From NCBI GenBank assembly GCA_963747735.1, contig CAVVGE010000001.1:248001-312000 (forward strand): a DNA stretch of 64,000 nt, written 5' to 3'. A program made the translations under genes and the position numbers. The notes below the pieces were generated by a model, which saw only the letters and a list, made by a program, of their open reading frames with translations, had not been told where the DNA came from and made no database searches. Shown piece by piece: positions 33,906-42,865 of this stretch. The DNA is from AP-15 sp963747735 (GTDB lineage: Bacteria > Pseudomonadota > Alphaproteobacteria > ATCC43930 > CGMCC-115725). Every line of letters starts with the position of its first letter. Position 1 is the stretch's first letter.

Positions 33906-34370
33906 ATGAGTGTCGAGACCGGTGCCAAGGCACCCGATTTCACCCTGCCCACCGACGGCAGCGGCAGCGTCACCTTGTCTAAGCTCGCGGGCCACAATGT
34001 CGTCCTTTATTTCTATCCGAAGGACGACACTTCCGGCTGTACCGCCGAAGCGTGCGGCTTTCGCAACTCGTTTCCCGATTACCGCGGGGCGGATGCTGTC
34101 GTGATCGGGGTTTCCAAGGATTCGGTTGCCTCTCACGACAAGTTCAAGAAAAAGCACGCCCTGCCGTTCACTCTCGCCGCCGACACCCAAGGGGAAGTGT
34201 GCGAGAAATACGGAGTGTGGGTCGAAAAAAGCATGTACGGCCGCAAATATATGGGGATCGAGCGCGCCACTTTTCTGATCGACAAGGCCGGGACCGTGCG
34301 CGGTGTTTGGCGCAAGGTGCGGGTGCCGGGCCATGTCGCCGAAGTGCTGCAAGCGGCGGCCGCCCTCTGA
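33906..34370 (+). CDS. bcp: peroxiredoxin, BCP/PrxQ type
   Basis: Thioredoxin-dependent thiol peroxidase of 154 residues that reduces hydroperoxides in the cytoplasm. The peroxidatic Cys is in FYPKDDTSGCTAEACGFR, with the possible resolving Cys five residues later, the alpha-2 arrangement of BCP. It has the TDGSGS loop and ATFLIDKAGTVRGVWRKV at the end. The ATG follows AAGGAGA about 9 bases upstream. The DUF455 gene starts inside its stop codon. The 417-base gap before it contains a 78-codon frame with no support. Confidence 0.95.
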   Translation: MSVETGAKAPDFTLPTDGSGSVTLSKLAGHNVVLYFYPKDDTSGCTAEACGFRNSFPDYRGADAVVIGVSKDSVASHDKFKKKHALPFTLAADTQGEVCEKYGVWVEKSMYGRKYMGIERATFLIDKAGTVRGVWRKVRVPGHVAEVLQAAAAL

Positions 34371-35182
34371 CCGCAGCCACGCTGACGGCCGGTGCGGTCG
34401 CGATCCTGGCCACTCCCGAGCCGGCAGCCAAGGTATCAGCCAGTCGGGCGCTCGGCGAAGCCTGGCGGACCGGTGCGATCGCAATCGGCGATGCATTGCC
34501 GCCGAAGCGTCCGGCACGGCCGTCTCGGCCGGTGCTGCGTCCGCCCAAAGAAATGCCAAGGCGCCGCGCATTCGGCTCAACGGCCGGGCGGGTGGCCCTC
34601 CTTCATGCGCTCGCCCATATCGAGCTCAACGCGATCGATCTCGGCTGGGACATCATCGCCCGCTTTCCGGAGGAGCCGCTTCCGCGCAGTTTCTTCGACG
34701 ACTGGGTGAGAGTAGCGGTCGAGGAAGCCGGGCATTTCGAGCTGTTGGCACGACGGCTCGCCGATTTAGGCGTCGAATACGGCGATCTGCCGGCCCACGA
34801 CGGGCTCTGGGAAGCAGCGGTGGCGACAGCCGACGATCTGCTCGCGCGCCTCGCCGTCGTGCCGCTCGTGCTCGAAGCGCGCGGCCTCGATGTGACGCCG
34901 GCAATGGCGGCCCGGCTCGAGCGGGTTGGCGACTGCGACAGCGCGGCGATCCTCGATCGCATCTATGAAGACGAGATCGGCCACGTCGCGGTTGGCCGAC
35001 GCTGGTTCGACCATCTCTGCGAGGCGCGCCGCCTGGCACCGGCCGAAGTGTTCGCCGATCGCGTGCGGCGCTGTTTCAAGGGTGACCTGAAACCTCCGTT
35101 CAACCATACGGCGCGCGCGGCTGCTGGCTTGCCTGCCGCCTATTACGAGCCGCTCGCGCTCGTCACCTCGACCGGTGGGTGA
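34367..35182 (+). CDS. DUF455 ferritin-like protein, probable CTG start
   Basis: Ferritin-like four-helix protein of about 271 residues. Metal-binding ExxH motifs are seen in HIELNAIDL, EEAGHFELLARRL and EDEIGHVAVGRRWF. The function of DUF455 is not established; related folds include the tRNA hydroxylase MiaE. Family-like sequence begins right after bcp (LTAATLTAGAVAILATPEPA). No ATG, GTG or TTG exists there; a CTG overlapping the bcp stop (CTGA) sits where ATGA would normally be. The first standard start is a TTG 43 codons later, which would lose the conserved N-terminus. The 3' end overlaps the convergent channel gene by 40 bases. Confidence 0.82.
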   Translation: MTAATLTAGAVAILATPEPAAKVSASRALGEAWRTGAIAIGDALPPKRPARPSRPVLRPPKEMPRRRAFGSTAGRVALLHALAHIELNAIDLGWDIIARFPEEPLPRSFFDDWVRVAVEEAGHFELLARRLADLGVEYGDLPAHDGLWEAAVATADDLLARLAVVPLVLEARGLDVTPAMAARLERVGDCDSAAILDRIYEDEIGHVAVGRRWFDHLCEARRLAPAEVFADRVRRCFKGDLKPPFNHTARAAAGLPAAYYEPLALVTSTGG

Positions 35183-36336
35183 GGCTCCTGAAGCGGCGGT
35201 GCCTTGGCGACGGCGCCGGGCCGGCGTTCTGCTTCGGCGTGTATAACGCGTGCCAATTCCGGCTGGCGCCCAAGCAGCTCGCGAAAATCGACGATATCGA
35301 GGGCGAGCAAGATGCAAGGCCGCGATGCCACGATTGTCGCGTTGCGCGGCCCGCCGGTCAGGAGCGCGACCTCGCCGAAGAAATCGCCGGGTCCGAGCTG
35401 CACCGGCTTTGGCTGCACCCGTACCTCGGCCACGCCGGACGCAACAAAATACATGCAGTCGCCGGGCTCGCCGCGGCGAACGATGACGGCACCCGCCGGG
35501 TATTCCCGAGGCCGTAGGAGACGCGCGACCTCCGCTATCGCAGACGCGCCGACTTCATGAAAAAACGGGACTTTGGCGACGAGGTCCCAGGTCCGCAAGA
35601 ATTCTCGCCGCCGCGTTTCTTCGGCAAAGCCGGTCGCCAGGATGCCGGCCCACAAGGCAAAGACCAAGATCCCGCCGACCATGACGATGCCACTCAAAAT
35701 CCGCCCGGCTACGCCCACCGGGATCACGTCGCCATAGCCGGTCGTCGTCAAGGTGACGATCGCCCACCACAGCGCCGCCGGCACCGAGCCGAACCCTCCC
35801 GGCTGAACATTGCGCTCGATCAGGTAGGCGAAGGTCGCGGCCAGCAAGAGCACGATGCCGAAAGCGAGGAATACGGCGAGAAGCGCGTGGCGGGCACGGC
35901 CGACGACCCGCTGCAGCCCGGCCAGGCCCGGTGTGTAGCGGACCAGCTTGAACACCCAGACAAAGCCGAAAAGGCTCGCATAGCCGGTGTTGAATGCGAC
36001 ATCGAGAATGCCTGGCAGAGCGCCGAGCAAGTCGAACACGCCGCCGATCGACACTGCCCAAGCGCAGCGGGAACGCCACGGGCCGCTTCGCTCCGCACCC
36101 GGCGCTCCGGCCGCGGCAATCAGCCGAAGCCAGTATTCGATGAAGAAAAACGCACATGCGATCTGGAACCCGGCATCGAACACCCCGCTGAACGCCTGAC
36201 GCCACGGCGCCACCGTGTCAGCCAGCATGATCGCAATCCCAAGCGCGACCATCACGTGATGGATCGCACGAAAGGTCCGCGCCGCAGGCTTGGGCTCCTC
36301 GGGCTGAAGCAGCTGATAAAGGCGCTCGCAGCTCAT
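35143..36336 (-). CDS. cyclic nucleotide-gated potassium channel, MloK1-like
   Basis: Inner-membrane K+ channel of 397 residues with six membrane helices. The pore helix and selectivity filter are in ALWWAIVTLTTTGYGDVIP (TTGYGD). S4 is poor in Arg, so gating is by ligand rather than voltage. The C-terminal about 130 residues form a cyclic nucleotide-binding domain with the phosphate-binding cassette GDFFGEVALLTGGPRNATI. This matches the MloK1 architecture from Mesorhizobium. A class III nucleotidyl cyclase is encoded 11 kb away. The start Met is inferred from family length. Its end overlaps the DUF455 gene. Confidence 0.93.
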   Translation of the reverse strand: MSCERLYQLLQPEEPKPAARTFRAIHHVMVALGIAIMLADTVAPWRQAFSGVFDAGFQIACAFFFIEYWLRLIAAAGAPGAERSGPWRSRCAWAVSIGGVFDLLGALPGILDVAFNTGYASLFGFVWVFKLVRYTPGLAGLQRVVGRARHALLAVFLAFGIVLLLAATFAYLIERNVQPGGFGSVPAALWWAIVTLTTTGYGDVIPVGVAGRILSGIVMVGGILVFALWAGILATGFAEETRRREFLRTWDLVAKVPFFHEVGASAIAEVARLLRPREYPAGAVIVRRGEPGDCMYFVASGVAEVRVQPKPVQLGPGDFFGEVALLTGGPRNATIVASRPCILLALDIVDFRELLGRQPELARVIHAEAERRPGAVAKAPPLQEPHPPVEVTSASGS

Positions 36337-36392
36337 GCGCGATTGTAGGAGCTTGGCGGACCGGCGGGAACAAGCCTCCCGTTGCGACCAGG

Positions 36393-38393
36393 GTGCCCGT
36401 TCCTCACTGCGACGAATCCTGTTATAGCGGCCCGGTGGCCCTCTTCCCAAGCAACCGGCGAGCCCTCTTCGCCTTCCTGCACGACACGATCATGGCGGCG
36501 CTGTCGCTCGCCGCTTCGCTGTATTTGCGCATGGGCGCGGATTTCGTCGGCTATCACCCGCGGCTGATCGCCGGCTATATCGCGAGCTTCACGCTGATCG
36601 CCGCGGCGGTGTTTCTGCTGACCGGGCTCTACCGCGGCATCTGGCGCTATGCGTCGCTGCCCGACCTTTTCAACATCGGGCGAGCCGTTACCTTGACCGT
36701 GCTCATTTTTTTGCCGGTCATGTTCGTGCTGACCCGCCTCGACGCGCTGCCGCGCTCGACCTTGTTGATTGATTGGTTTGTGCTGATCGCGATGCTGGGC
36801 GGACCGCGCCTCGCCTATCGCCTCTTCAAGGACCGCGGCCTCGACCACATTTTTGAGCGTGCCAAGCACCGCGGCGTGCCGGTATTGCTGATCAGCGCCA
36901 AGGACGCCGCCGACACCTTTATCCGCGCGATGACCCGCGACCCGCGCGCTGTCTATCGCGTCGTCGGCGTCCTCGCCGACACGCCCTCGCGGGTCGGGCG
37001 CGAGATCAACCGCGTGCCGGTGCTGGGCACGATCGACGCGTTGGACGAGGTGGTCGCACGCCTCGATCGCCGCGGCCGGCGTCCGCAAAAGCTGATCATC
37101 ACCGGGCAGAGCCTGCCGGGCGCACAGGTGCGCGCTCTGCTCGACCGGGCGGACGCGCTCGCCATCCCGCTCGCCCGCCTGCCCCGCCTGACCGATTTCG
37201 AACGCCATCTCGACGATCCCGACCGTGTGCCCGAGCACGCGATCGAGCCGATCGCGCTCGAAGATTTGCTCGGCCGCCCGCAGGCGGTGCTCGACCACGA
37301 GGGCATGGCGCGGCTCGTGCATGGGCGCCGGGTGCTGGTGACCGGCGCCGGCGGCACGATCGGCGCCGAGCTCTCCCGCCAGATCGCGGCGCTGACGCCT
37401 GCCCGTCTAGCCCTGCTCGACAACAGCGAGTTCGCCCTTTACGCGATCGAGCTCGATTTGCGCGAGCGGTTCCCGGGGCTGTTGCCGGTGCCGTTGTTGC
37501 GCGATGTGCGTGGGCGCGCGGAGCTTGATGCGGTCATCGCCGCCGAGCGGCCCGAGATCGTGTTTCACGCCGCGGCGCTCAAACATCTGCCGATGGTCGA
37601 GGCCAACCCGCTCGAAGGAGTCATGACCAACATCGTCGGCACCCGCAACATTGCCGAAGCGGCGCGCGCCTTCGGGGTGCCGCTCCTGGTCATGATATCG
37701 ACCGACAAAGCGGTAAACCCGACGAGCGTCATGGGTGCAACCAAGCGTGTTGCCGAAGCCTTTTGTCAGGCGCTCGACCTCTACGAAGCGCGGCGGCGCG
37801 GCCCGCTCGAGCACGGCACCCGCCTTGTCACTGTGCGTTTCGGCAATGTGCTGGGCTCGACCGGTTCAGTGGTGCCGTTGTTTCAACGTCAGCTCGCCGC
37901 GGGCGGCCCGTTGACCGTCACCCACCCGGAGGTGACGCGGTTTTTTATGACCGTGCGCGAGGCGGTCGAGCTGGTGCTGCAAGCGGCGGCGCTGGCCCCA
38001 AGCGCCGACAAAGCCGAGGCGCGCGGCAAAATTTTTGTCCTCGACATGGGCGAGCCGGTCAGAATCGTCGATCTGGCGCATCAGATGATCCGCCTCGCCG
38101 GGCTGCGGCCAGGGCGCGACATCACGATCGAGCTCATCGGGCTGCGGCCGGGCGAGAAGCTGCATGAGGAGTTGTTCCATCCGGCCGAGCCGCTGGTCGC
38201 GACCGCAAACCCGGCAATCCGCCTCGCCGCACCGCGCACCGCCGACTATCCGATGCTGGCCCGCTCGATCGACGAGCTCGAAGAGAACGCCCGCGCCCGG
38301 CGCGAGGAGCGCGTGCTCCAGCTTGTCGAGCGCCTGGTCCCCGAATACCGCCGGATCGCCGCCGGCCCAAACGCCGCCACCGCCGCCTCCTGA
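36393..38393 (+). CDS. CapD/FlaA1-like nucleoside-diphosphate-sugar epimerase/dehydratase
   Basis: Polysaccharide biosynthesis protein of 666 residues. The N-terminus has four membrane helices (from FLHDTIMAALSLAASLYLR), followed by a Rossmann-like linker and a C-terminal short-chain dehydrogenase domain. The nucleotide site is VTGAGGTIGAELSRQIA, and the active site is STDKAVNPTSVMGATKRVAE. Members act on UDP-GlcNAc-type sugars for surface polysaccharide or glycan synthesis. The GTG start given has no clear ribosome site; a second GTG 14 codons later is equally possible. No glycosyltransferases are nearby, so it is an isolated polysaccharide gene. Confidence 0.93.
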   Translation: MPVPHCDESCYSGPVALFPSNRRALFAFLHDTIMAALSLAASLYLRMGADFVGYHPRLIAGYIASFTLIAAAVFLLTGLYRGIWRYASLPDLFNIGRAVTLTVLIFLPVMFVLTRLDALPRSTLLIDWFVLIAMLGGPRLAYRLFKDRGLDHIFERAKHRGVPVLLISAKDAADTFIRAMTRDPRAVYRVVGVLADTPSRVGREINRVPVLGTIDALDEVVARLDRRGRRPQKLIITGQSLPGAQVRALLDRADALAIPLARLPRLTDFERHLDDPDRVPEHAIEPIALEDLLGRPQAVLDHEGMARLVHGRRVLVTGAGGTIGAELSRQIAALTPARLALLDNSEFALYAIELDLRERFPGLLPVPLLRDVRGRAELDAVIAAERPEIVFHAAALKHLPMVEANPLEGVMTNIVGTRNIAEAARAFGVPLLVMISTDKAVNPTSVMGATKRVAEAFCQALDLYEARRRGPLEHGTRLVTVRFGNVLGSTGSVVPLFQRQLAAGGPLTVTHPEVTRFFMTVREAVELVLQAAALAPSADKAEARGKIFVLDMGEPVRIVDLAHQMIRLAGLRPGRDITIELIGLRPGEKLHEELFHPAEPLVATANPAIRLAAPRTADYPMLARSIDELEENARARREERVLQLVERLVPEYRRIAAGPNAATAAS

Positions 38394-38479
38394 CGAATTT
38401 TACGGTGCGGTCCATCCGGCGCTGTGGACAGCGGAGGGCGATCAGCCTATGTCAGCCTATGCTGATAGGAGGGTTCGCG

Positions 38480-38713
38480 ATGTCCGCGGAACGATATGTC
38501 AAGCTGTTCAAGAACGGTCGCAACCAGGCGGTAAGGATCCCCCGCGAGTTCGAACTGCCCGGCGACGAAGCCGTCATGCGCCGGGAAGGCTCGCGATTGG
38601 TCATCGAACCCGTCCCGGCGCGATCCTTGCTGGCGGTGCTGGCGACCCTCGCTCCGCTCAACGAAGATTTTCCGCCGATCGTCGAACTGGATCTTGATCC
38701 CGTCGAGCTTTGA
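38480..38713 (+). CDS. vapB: VapB-type (AbrB-fold) antitoxin
   Basis: Antitoxin of 77 residues. The N-terminal swapped-hairpin AbrB domain reads YVKLFKNGRNQAVRIPREFE, then LPGDEAVMRREGSRLVIEP. The C-terminal tail (LAPLNEDFPPIVELDLDPVEL) should wrap the toxin. GGAGG lies about 11 bases upstream of the ATG. A duplicated TATGTCAGCC just before (38448-38467) may be part of an operator. The toxin gene overlaps the stop. Confidence 0.92.
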   Translation: MSAERYVKLFKNGRNQAVRIPREFELPGDEAVMRREGSRLVIEPVPARSLLAVLATLAPLNEDFPPIVELDLDPVEL

Positions 38714-39111
38714 TGCGTTATCTGCTCGACACCAACATTCTTTCCGACCTGATTCGCGACCCGCGGGGCCGAGTGACCGAGCGCATCCGGACGGTCGGCC
38801 AGGAGCAGGTCTGCACCAGCATCATTGTCGCGGCGGAATTGCGCTATGGCGCTCAAAAACGAACGTCGCCGCGGCTCACCGCTCAGCTCGAGGCGGTGCT
38901 CGGCGCGCTCGATGTTCTGCCGTTCGAGACGCCGGCCGACATCGCCTATGGCCGGCTGCGCGCCAGCCTCGAACGATCGGGCCGGCCGATCGGTGGCAAC
39001 GACCTGCTGATCGCCGCCCAAGCCGTCGCCTTAGGGCATACCATTGTGACCGACAACGAGCGGGAGTTTGGCCGCGTTCCCGGCCTCCGCTGGGAGAATT
39101 GGCTGCGCTGA
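38713..39111 (+). CDS. vapC: PIN-domain toxin VapC
   Basis: Ribonuclease toxin of 132 residues paired with VapB. The PIN acidic residues are Asp6 (MRYLLDTNILSDLI), Glu in SIIVAAELRYG, and Asp in GGNDLLIAAQA and VTDNEREF. The ATG shares one base with the vapB stop (TGATG); a TTG one codon earlier is an alternative. The arrangement is a standard vapBC operon. It belongs to the VapC/FitB type common in alphaproteobacteria. Confidence 0.94.
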   Translation: MRYLLDTNILSDLIRDPRGRVTERIRTVGQEQVCTSIIVAAELRYGAQKRTSPRLTAQLEAVLGALDVLPFETPADIAYGRLRASLERSGRPIGGNDLLIAAQAVALGHTIVTDNEREFGRVPGLRWENWLR

Positions 39112-39120
39112 GCCGCCGGA

Positions 39121-40689
39121 TCAGGTCACCAGCCGTTCGAGGCTTTCGAGCGTGTCGGCTTCGGTGAAGGGTTTGTCCCAGCGGATGCGATGGATCCGCG
39201 GAAAACGCATCGCCACGCCGGATTTGTGGCGGGTCGAGCGGTGCGCGCTGTCGAAGGCGATTTCGAGAACGATGCCGGGCGTCACCTCGCGCACCGGTCC
39301 CCAGCGCCGTACGGTGTTGTCGCGCACCCAGCGATCGAGACGGCGCAATTCGGCGTCGGTAAAGCCCGAATAGGCCTTGCCGACCGCAACCAGTTCGCCG
39401 CCGCGCCAAGCCCCGAAGGTATAGTCCGAATAAAACGACGAGCGCTTGCCGTGGCCGCGCTGGGCGTACATCAGCACCGTATCGACAGTCAGGGCAGCGC
39501 GCTTCCACTTGAACCACGACCCCTTCGGCCGGCCCGACACATAAAGCGAGTCCGCGCGTTTCAGCATCAGTCCCTCGATGCCGTGCGCGCGCGCCCGATC
39601 GCGCAATTGGCGCAGCTCGTCCCAGCCGGCGAACGGCACCAGCGGCGATAGATCGAGACCGGGCCGTTTTGCGCGCGCGAACCAGGCTTCGAGCCGCCGG
39701 CGGCGTTCGGCAAAGGACAGGCCGCGCAAATCTTCATCGCCCTCGCGCAGGATATCGTAGAGACGGATTGCGGCCGGATAGTCGCGCAGCAGCTTCGGGC
39801 TCGGCGTTTTGCGGTTGAGCCGCTGCTGCAAATTGTTGAACGAGGCGACCTCGCCATCGCGGATCACAAGAAGCTCGCCGTCGAGCGTCACCCTATCGGG
39901 CATCGCCGCGCGGACATCCGGAAAGCCTACGCCGATATCGTCCCCGGAGCGCGAATAAAGCCGCTTTTGACCGCTGCGGGCGACGAGCTGGACGCGAATC
40001 CCGTCCCACTTCCACTCGGCCAGATAGTCGCATGGATCGAGCGCGGCGAGATCGGCGTCGTCGAGCGGCTGGGCCAGCATCAGCGGGCAGAAATTCGGCA
40101 GCTCGCCGGGATCGGGCGGCGGCCCGCGGCCATCGAGCCAGTCGAAGAGCGGCAGAAAAGGGGGCGACAGGCCGTGCCACACCGCTTCGATGCGGTCGAC
40201 ATCGACGCCACCCCATTCGGCCAGCGCCAGCTTGGCGAGCCGCGCGGAAACACCGATGCGCAGGCTGCCGGTAACGAGCTTTAATAAAACCCAGCGACCG
40301 GTAGCATCGAGGGCGTCGAGCCATTGCTCGAGCAGCGCTCCGATCTCGCCTCGGCCGATATTAGCGAGCTTGTCCACGATCTCTGCAAGGCTTGGAACCG
40401 GCTGCGCGGCGCCGGTCGGCGAGGGCCAAATCAGCGAGACGGTCTCGGCCAGATCGCCGACGAAATCATAGGACCAGGCGAAAAGCTCGGGATCGCCGCG
40501 CATCTCCGCGAGCGCTCGCACGTCGCGAGGCTTGGCTGCGGCAAAGCTCAGCTCACCGGTCAGCGCCGCCAATGCCCAACCCCGCTCGGGGTCGGCTTCG
40601 GTCGCGAAATACTCCTGCATCAACCGCAGCTTGCCGTTGCGCGACGGGGTAAAGATCAGCGCGTCGAGCAATGCCGCGAACCGCCTCAC
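39121..40689 (-). CDS. ATP-dependent DNA ligase
   Basis: Nick-sealing enzyme of 522 residues, the accessory ATP-dependent ligase of many alphaproteobacteria. The N-terminal helical DNA-binding domain occupies about 1-200. The adenylation motif is EWKWDGIRVQ, with the nucleophile Lys, followed by TLDGELLV (motif III), EGLMLKR (motif IV) and GSWFKWKR (motif V). An OB domain completes it. The GTG start has a strong GGAGGAGG site. Such ligases usually lie next to an exonuclease and an Lhr-type helicase; neither is here. The following 260 bases to the VOC gene hold no gene. Confidence 0.95.
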   Translation of the reverse strand: MRRFAALLDALIFTPSRNGKLRLMQEYFATEADPERGWALAALTGELSFAAAKPRDVRALAEMRGDPELFAWSYDFVGDLAETVSLIWPSPTGAAQPVPSLAEIVDKLANIGRGEIGALLEQWLDALDATGRWVLLKLVTGSLRIGVSARLAKLALAEWGGVDVDRIEAVWHGLSPPFLPLFDWLDGRGPPPDPGELPNFCPLMLAQPLDDADLAALDPCDYLAEWKWDGIRVQLVARSGQKRLYSRSGDDIGVGFPDVRAAMPDRVTLDGELLVIRDGEVASFNNLQQRLNRKTPSPKLLRDYPAAIRLYDILREGDEDLRGLSFAERRRRLEAWFARAKRPGLDLSPLVPFAGWDELRQLRDRARAHGIEGLMLKRADSLYVSGRPKGSWFKWKRAALTVDTVLMYAQRGHGKRSSFYSDYTFGAWRGGELVAVGKAYSGFTDAELRRLDRWVRDNTVRRWGPVREVTPGIVLEIAFDSAHRSTRHKSGVAMRFPRIHRIRWDKPFTEADTLESLERLVT

Positions 40690-40949
40690 GCCTCCTCCTT
40701 GATCTCCCCTTTTACCGGTCGCCTAACCCCGAGGGCCGATTTGCTTCCCTGAAGCGGAGCGGCTGCATCGCAACAGGGCAACCGCCACGGCTCGAGATTT
40801 GCTCCCGCTGTGTGGTCATTTCATCCTGGCACGCACATTCCGGCGATGGCGCTGCGCGGCGCGCGCATCTTGCCACCCACATAGGCGCCTCTCACGCCCC
40901 GCTTGATCGGTCCGACGCCGCCTTTCGCACGACGGGCGACAGGCGGCAG

Positions 40950-41555
40950 CTATTCGGCCGGAAGCGGCTCCTTCATGCCGAAGCTCGGACTGTCGGTGCG
41001 GTCGATCATGGCCTCCGCGCCTTCATTCGGCAGATTTTCAGCCCAATTGACGGCGCCGTTGATGTCGTTTTCCCACATCTCGCGCGGCAGCTCGTAAAGG
41101 AACTCGACACCATAGCCGTTCGGGTCATTGATATAGACGCTGTGTGTCACACCATGGTTGACGCGCCAGTTGAACTTGACCCCGCGGCTCTGCAGAAAAG
41201 CCAGCTGCTGCAGCCACGCCTCGCGGCTCGGCATCGTCAAGGCCACGTGGTTGATCGCGACCTGGCTGTTCGACAGCACCCAATCGACGCGCGGCGGCAG
41301 GTTGGGGCTCTCGACCAACGCCACAGTGTGGTGCGTCAATTGGCCGTTGTTGACGGCGCTGTAGAACCGCATCTTCGGCGGTGTCGGACGATCCACGCGC
41401 GGGTGCAGCTCTGCAACCTGCTTGAAACCGACGATCTCGGTCCAGAATTTATGCGACTCGTCGAGGTCGCGCACGTTCAGCACCAGATGATTGATGCCGG
41501 ATGGGCTGACCGCGGCGACCGGGGCTGCTACGCTGTCGGGGCTATTGTTGGCCAT
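40950..41555 (-). CDS. VOC family (glyoxalase/extradiol dioxygenase-like) protein
   Basis: Protein of 201 residues with two paired beta-alpha-beta modules. Metal ligands are plausible at His in GINHLVLNVRD, His in INHVALTM and Glu in GYGVEFLYELP. HSVYINDPNGYGVEF is the typical C-terminal strand. The start is the Met of MANNSPD, since upstream sequence in the frame has no family similarity. It is divergent from the enolase-superfamily gene with about 150 bases between them. The substrate is unknown, but extradiol dioxygenase-type chemistry is possible. Confidence 0.88.
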   Translation of the reverse strand: MANNSPDSVAAPVAAVSPSGINHLVLNVRDLDESHKFWTEIVGFKQVAELHPRVDRPTPPKMRFYSAVNNGQLTHHTVALVESPNLPPRVDWVLSNSQVAINHVALTMPSREAWLQQLAFLQSRGVKFNWRVNHGVTHSVYINDPNGYGVEFLYELPREMWENDINGAVNWAENLPNEGAEAMIDRTDSPSFGMKEPLPAE

Positions 41556-41707
41556 CGGGCGTCTCCGAAATCGAACCCGGCAATTGCTACACCCGGAAGA
41601 CCTATCCCGCAACCCGGACGAACCAGCGTGGGTCCAGAGCGGGCTTGACAGCTGCGCGCACGGCGGGCCGGGTCGCCACGAGCCAGGATTATCGGAGGGA
41701 GGCGAGG

Positions 41708-42862
41708 ATGAGCCGGATTGCCGCGGTAAAAACGCACATGGTTTCGATGCCGCGGCCACGGACGACCTGGACCGCGCATGAAGAGATGAAAGCATGGAAT
41801 GTCATTCTGACCGAGGTCCGCACCGATGACGGGCTGGTCGGCTATGGCCAGATCCACGGCGCGCCGATGCCGCGGATCTGCGAATGGGTGGCACGCTTCG
41901 GCGAGATCATCCGCGGCATGGATGCGCTGGCCCATGTCGCGGTGTGGGAGAAATTGTTTGCGCTGACCTCGCCGCGGCCGGGCGGGATCCAAGGCAAGGA
42001 CGGGCTGCCGCCGCCGATCGCGCGCGGCGAGCGGACGCAAGTGATGGCGGCGATCGCCGGCATCGACATCGCGCTGTGGGACATCAAGGGCAAGGCGGCG
42101 GGGCTGCCGGTCTACCGGCTGCTCGGCGGTGAGAACCGGCCGCTCTTCACCTATGCCACCGGCGGCTACTACCGGGCGGGCGCCACCGATGCCGATTATG
42201 CCGCCGAAATGGCGCAGATGCTGCGGCACGGCTATCGCGCTGTCAAATTGAAGACCGGCGCCGGCGGCGTCGCCGACGAGGCCCGGCGGATCGCCGCGGT
42301 GCGGCGCGCGATCGGCGACGAACCGCTCTTAATGCTCGACATGAACGCCGCCTACGATCTGCCCGACTGCATCGATTTTGCCCATGCCGTCGAGCCGTCG
42401 CGGATCTTCTGGTTGGAGGAGCCGCTGCACTGGTATCTGCAGCCCGCCGATTTCGCCCGGCTCGCCGCAGCGACGCCGATCCCGCTGGCGCATGGCGAAC
42501 GCGAGCTGACCCGGTTCACGATCCGCGATTTTATCGTCGCCGGCGGCATCCGCTATGTGCAATTCGATGCGACCCGCGCCGCCGGCTTTACCGAGGCGTT
42601 GCGCATTGCCCAGCTCGCCGAGCAGCACGGGGTCGTCGTCGCGCCTCATACCGCGCCGGAATTGCACGGCCATCTGGTGCTGGCCCTGCCGCGTTGCACC
42701 TTTGGCGTCGAAGGCCATGGCGGGCCGGAAGAGGACCCCCTCGGCCACGGCCTGTTTGTCGAGCACCCGCTATTGCGCGACGGCCATCTCCATCTCGGCG
42801 ACAAGCCTGGCTTCGGGCTCGAAATCGATTGGGGTTTTGTCAACAAGCACCGGATCGCCTAG
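41708..42862 (+). CDS. mandelate racemase/muconate lactonizing (enolase superfamily) enzyme
   Basis: Enolase-superfamily enzyme of 384 residues that abstracts a proton alpha to a carboxylate. The N-terminal capping domain is followed by a barrel. The catalytic Lys is in AVKLKTGAGG (KxK). Metal ligands are Asp in LMLDMNAAYD, Glu in FWLEEPLHW and Glu in AHGERELTRF, and the base His is in VVAPHTAPELHGH. GGGAGG lies 7 bases before the ATG. It could be a sugar-acid dehydratase or a racemase; the subgroup cannot be fixed. It is convergent with the crotonase gene. Confidence 0.93.
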   Translation: MSRIAAVKTHMVSMPRPRTTWTAHEEMKAWNVILTEVRTDDGLVGYGQIHGAPMPRICEWVARFGEIIRGMDALAHVAVWEKLFALTSPRPGGIQGKDGLPPPIARGERTQVMAAIAGIDIALWDIKGKAAGLPVYRLLGGENRPLFTYATGGYYRAGATDADYAAEMAQMLRHGYRAVKLKTGAGGVADEARRIAAVRRAIGDEPLLMLDMNAAYDLPDCIDFAHAVEPSRIFWLEEPLHWYLQPADFARLAAATPIPLAHGERELTRFTIRDFIVAGGIRYVQFDATRAAGFTEALRIAQLAEQHGVVVAPHTAPELHGHLVLALPRCTFGVEGHGGPEEDPLGHGLFVEHPLLRDGHLHLGDKPGFGLEIDWGFVNKHRIA

Positions 42863-42865
42863 GGC

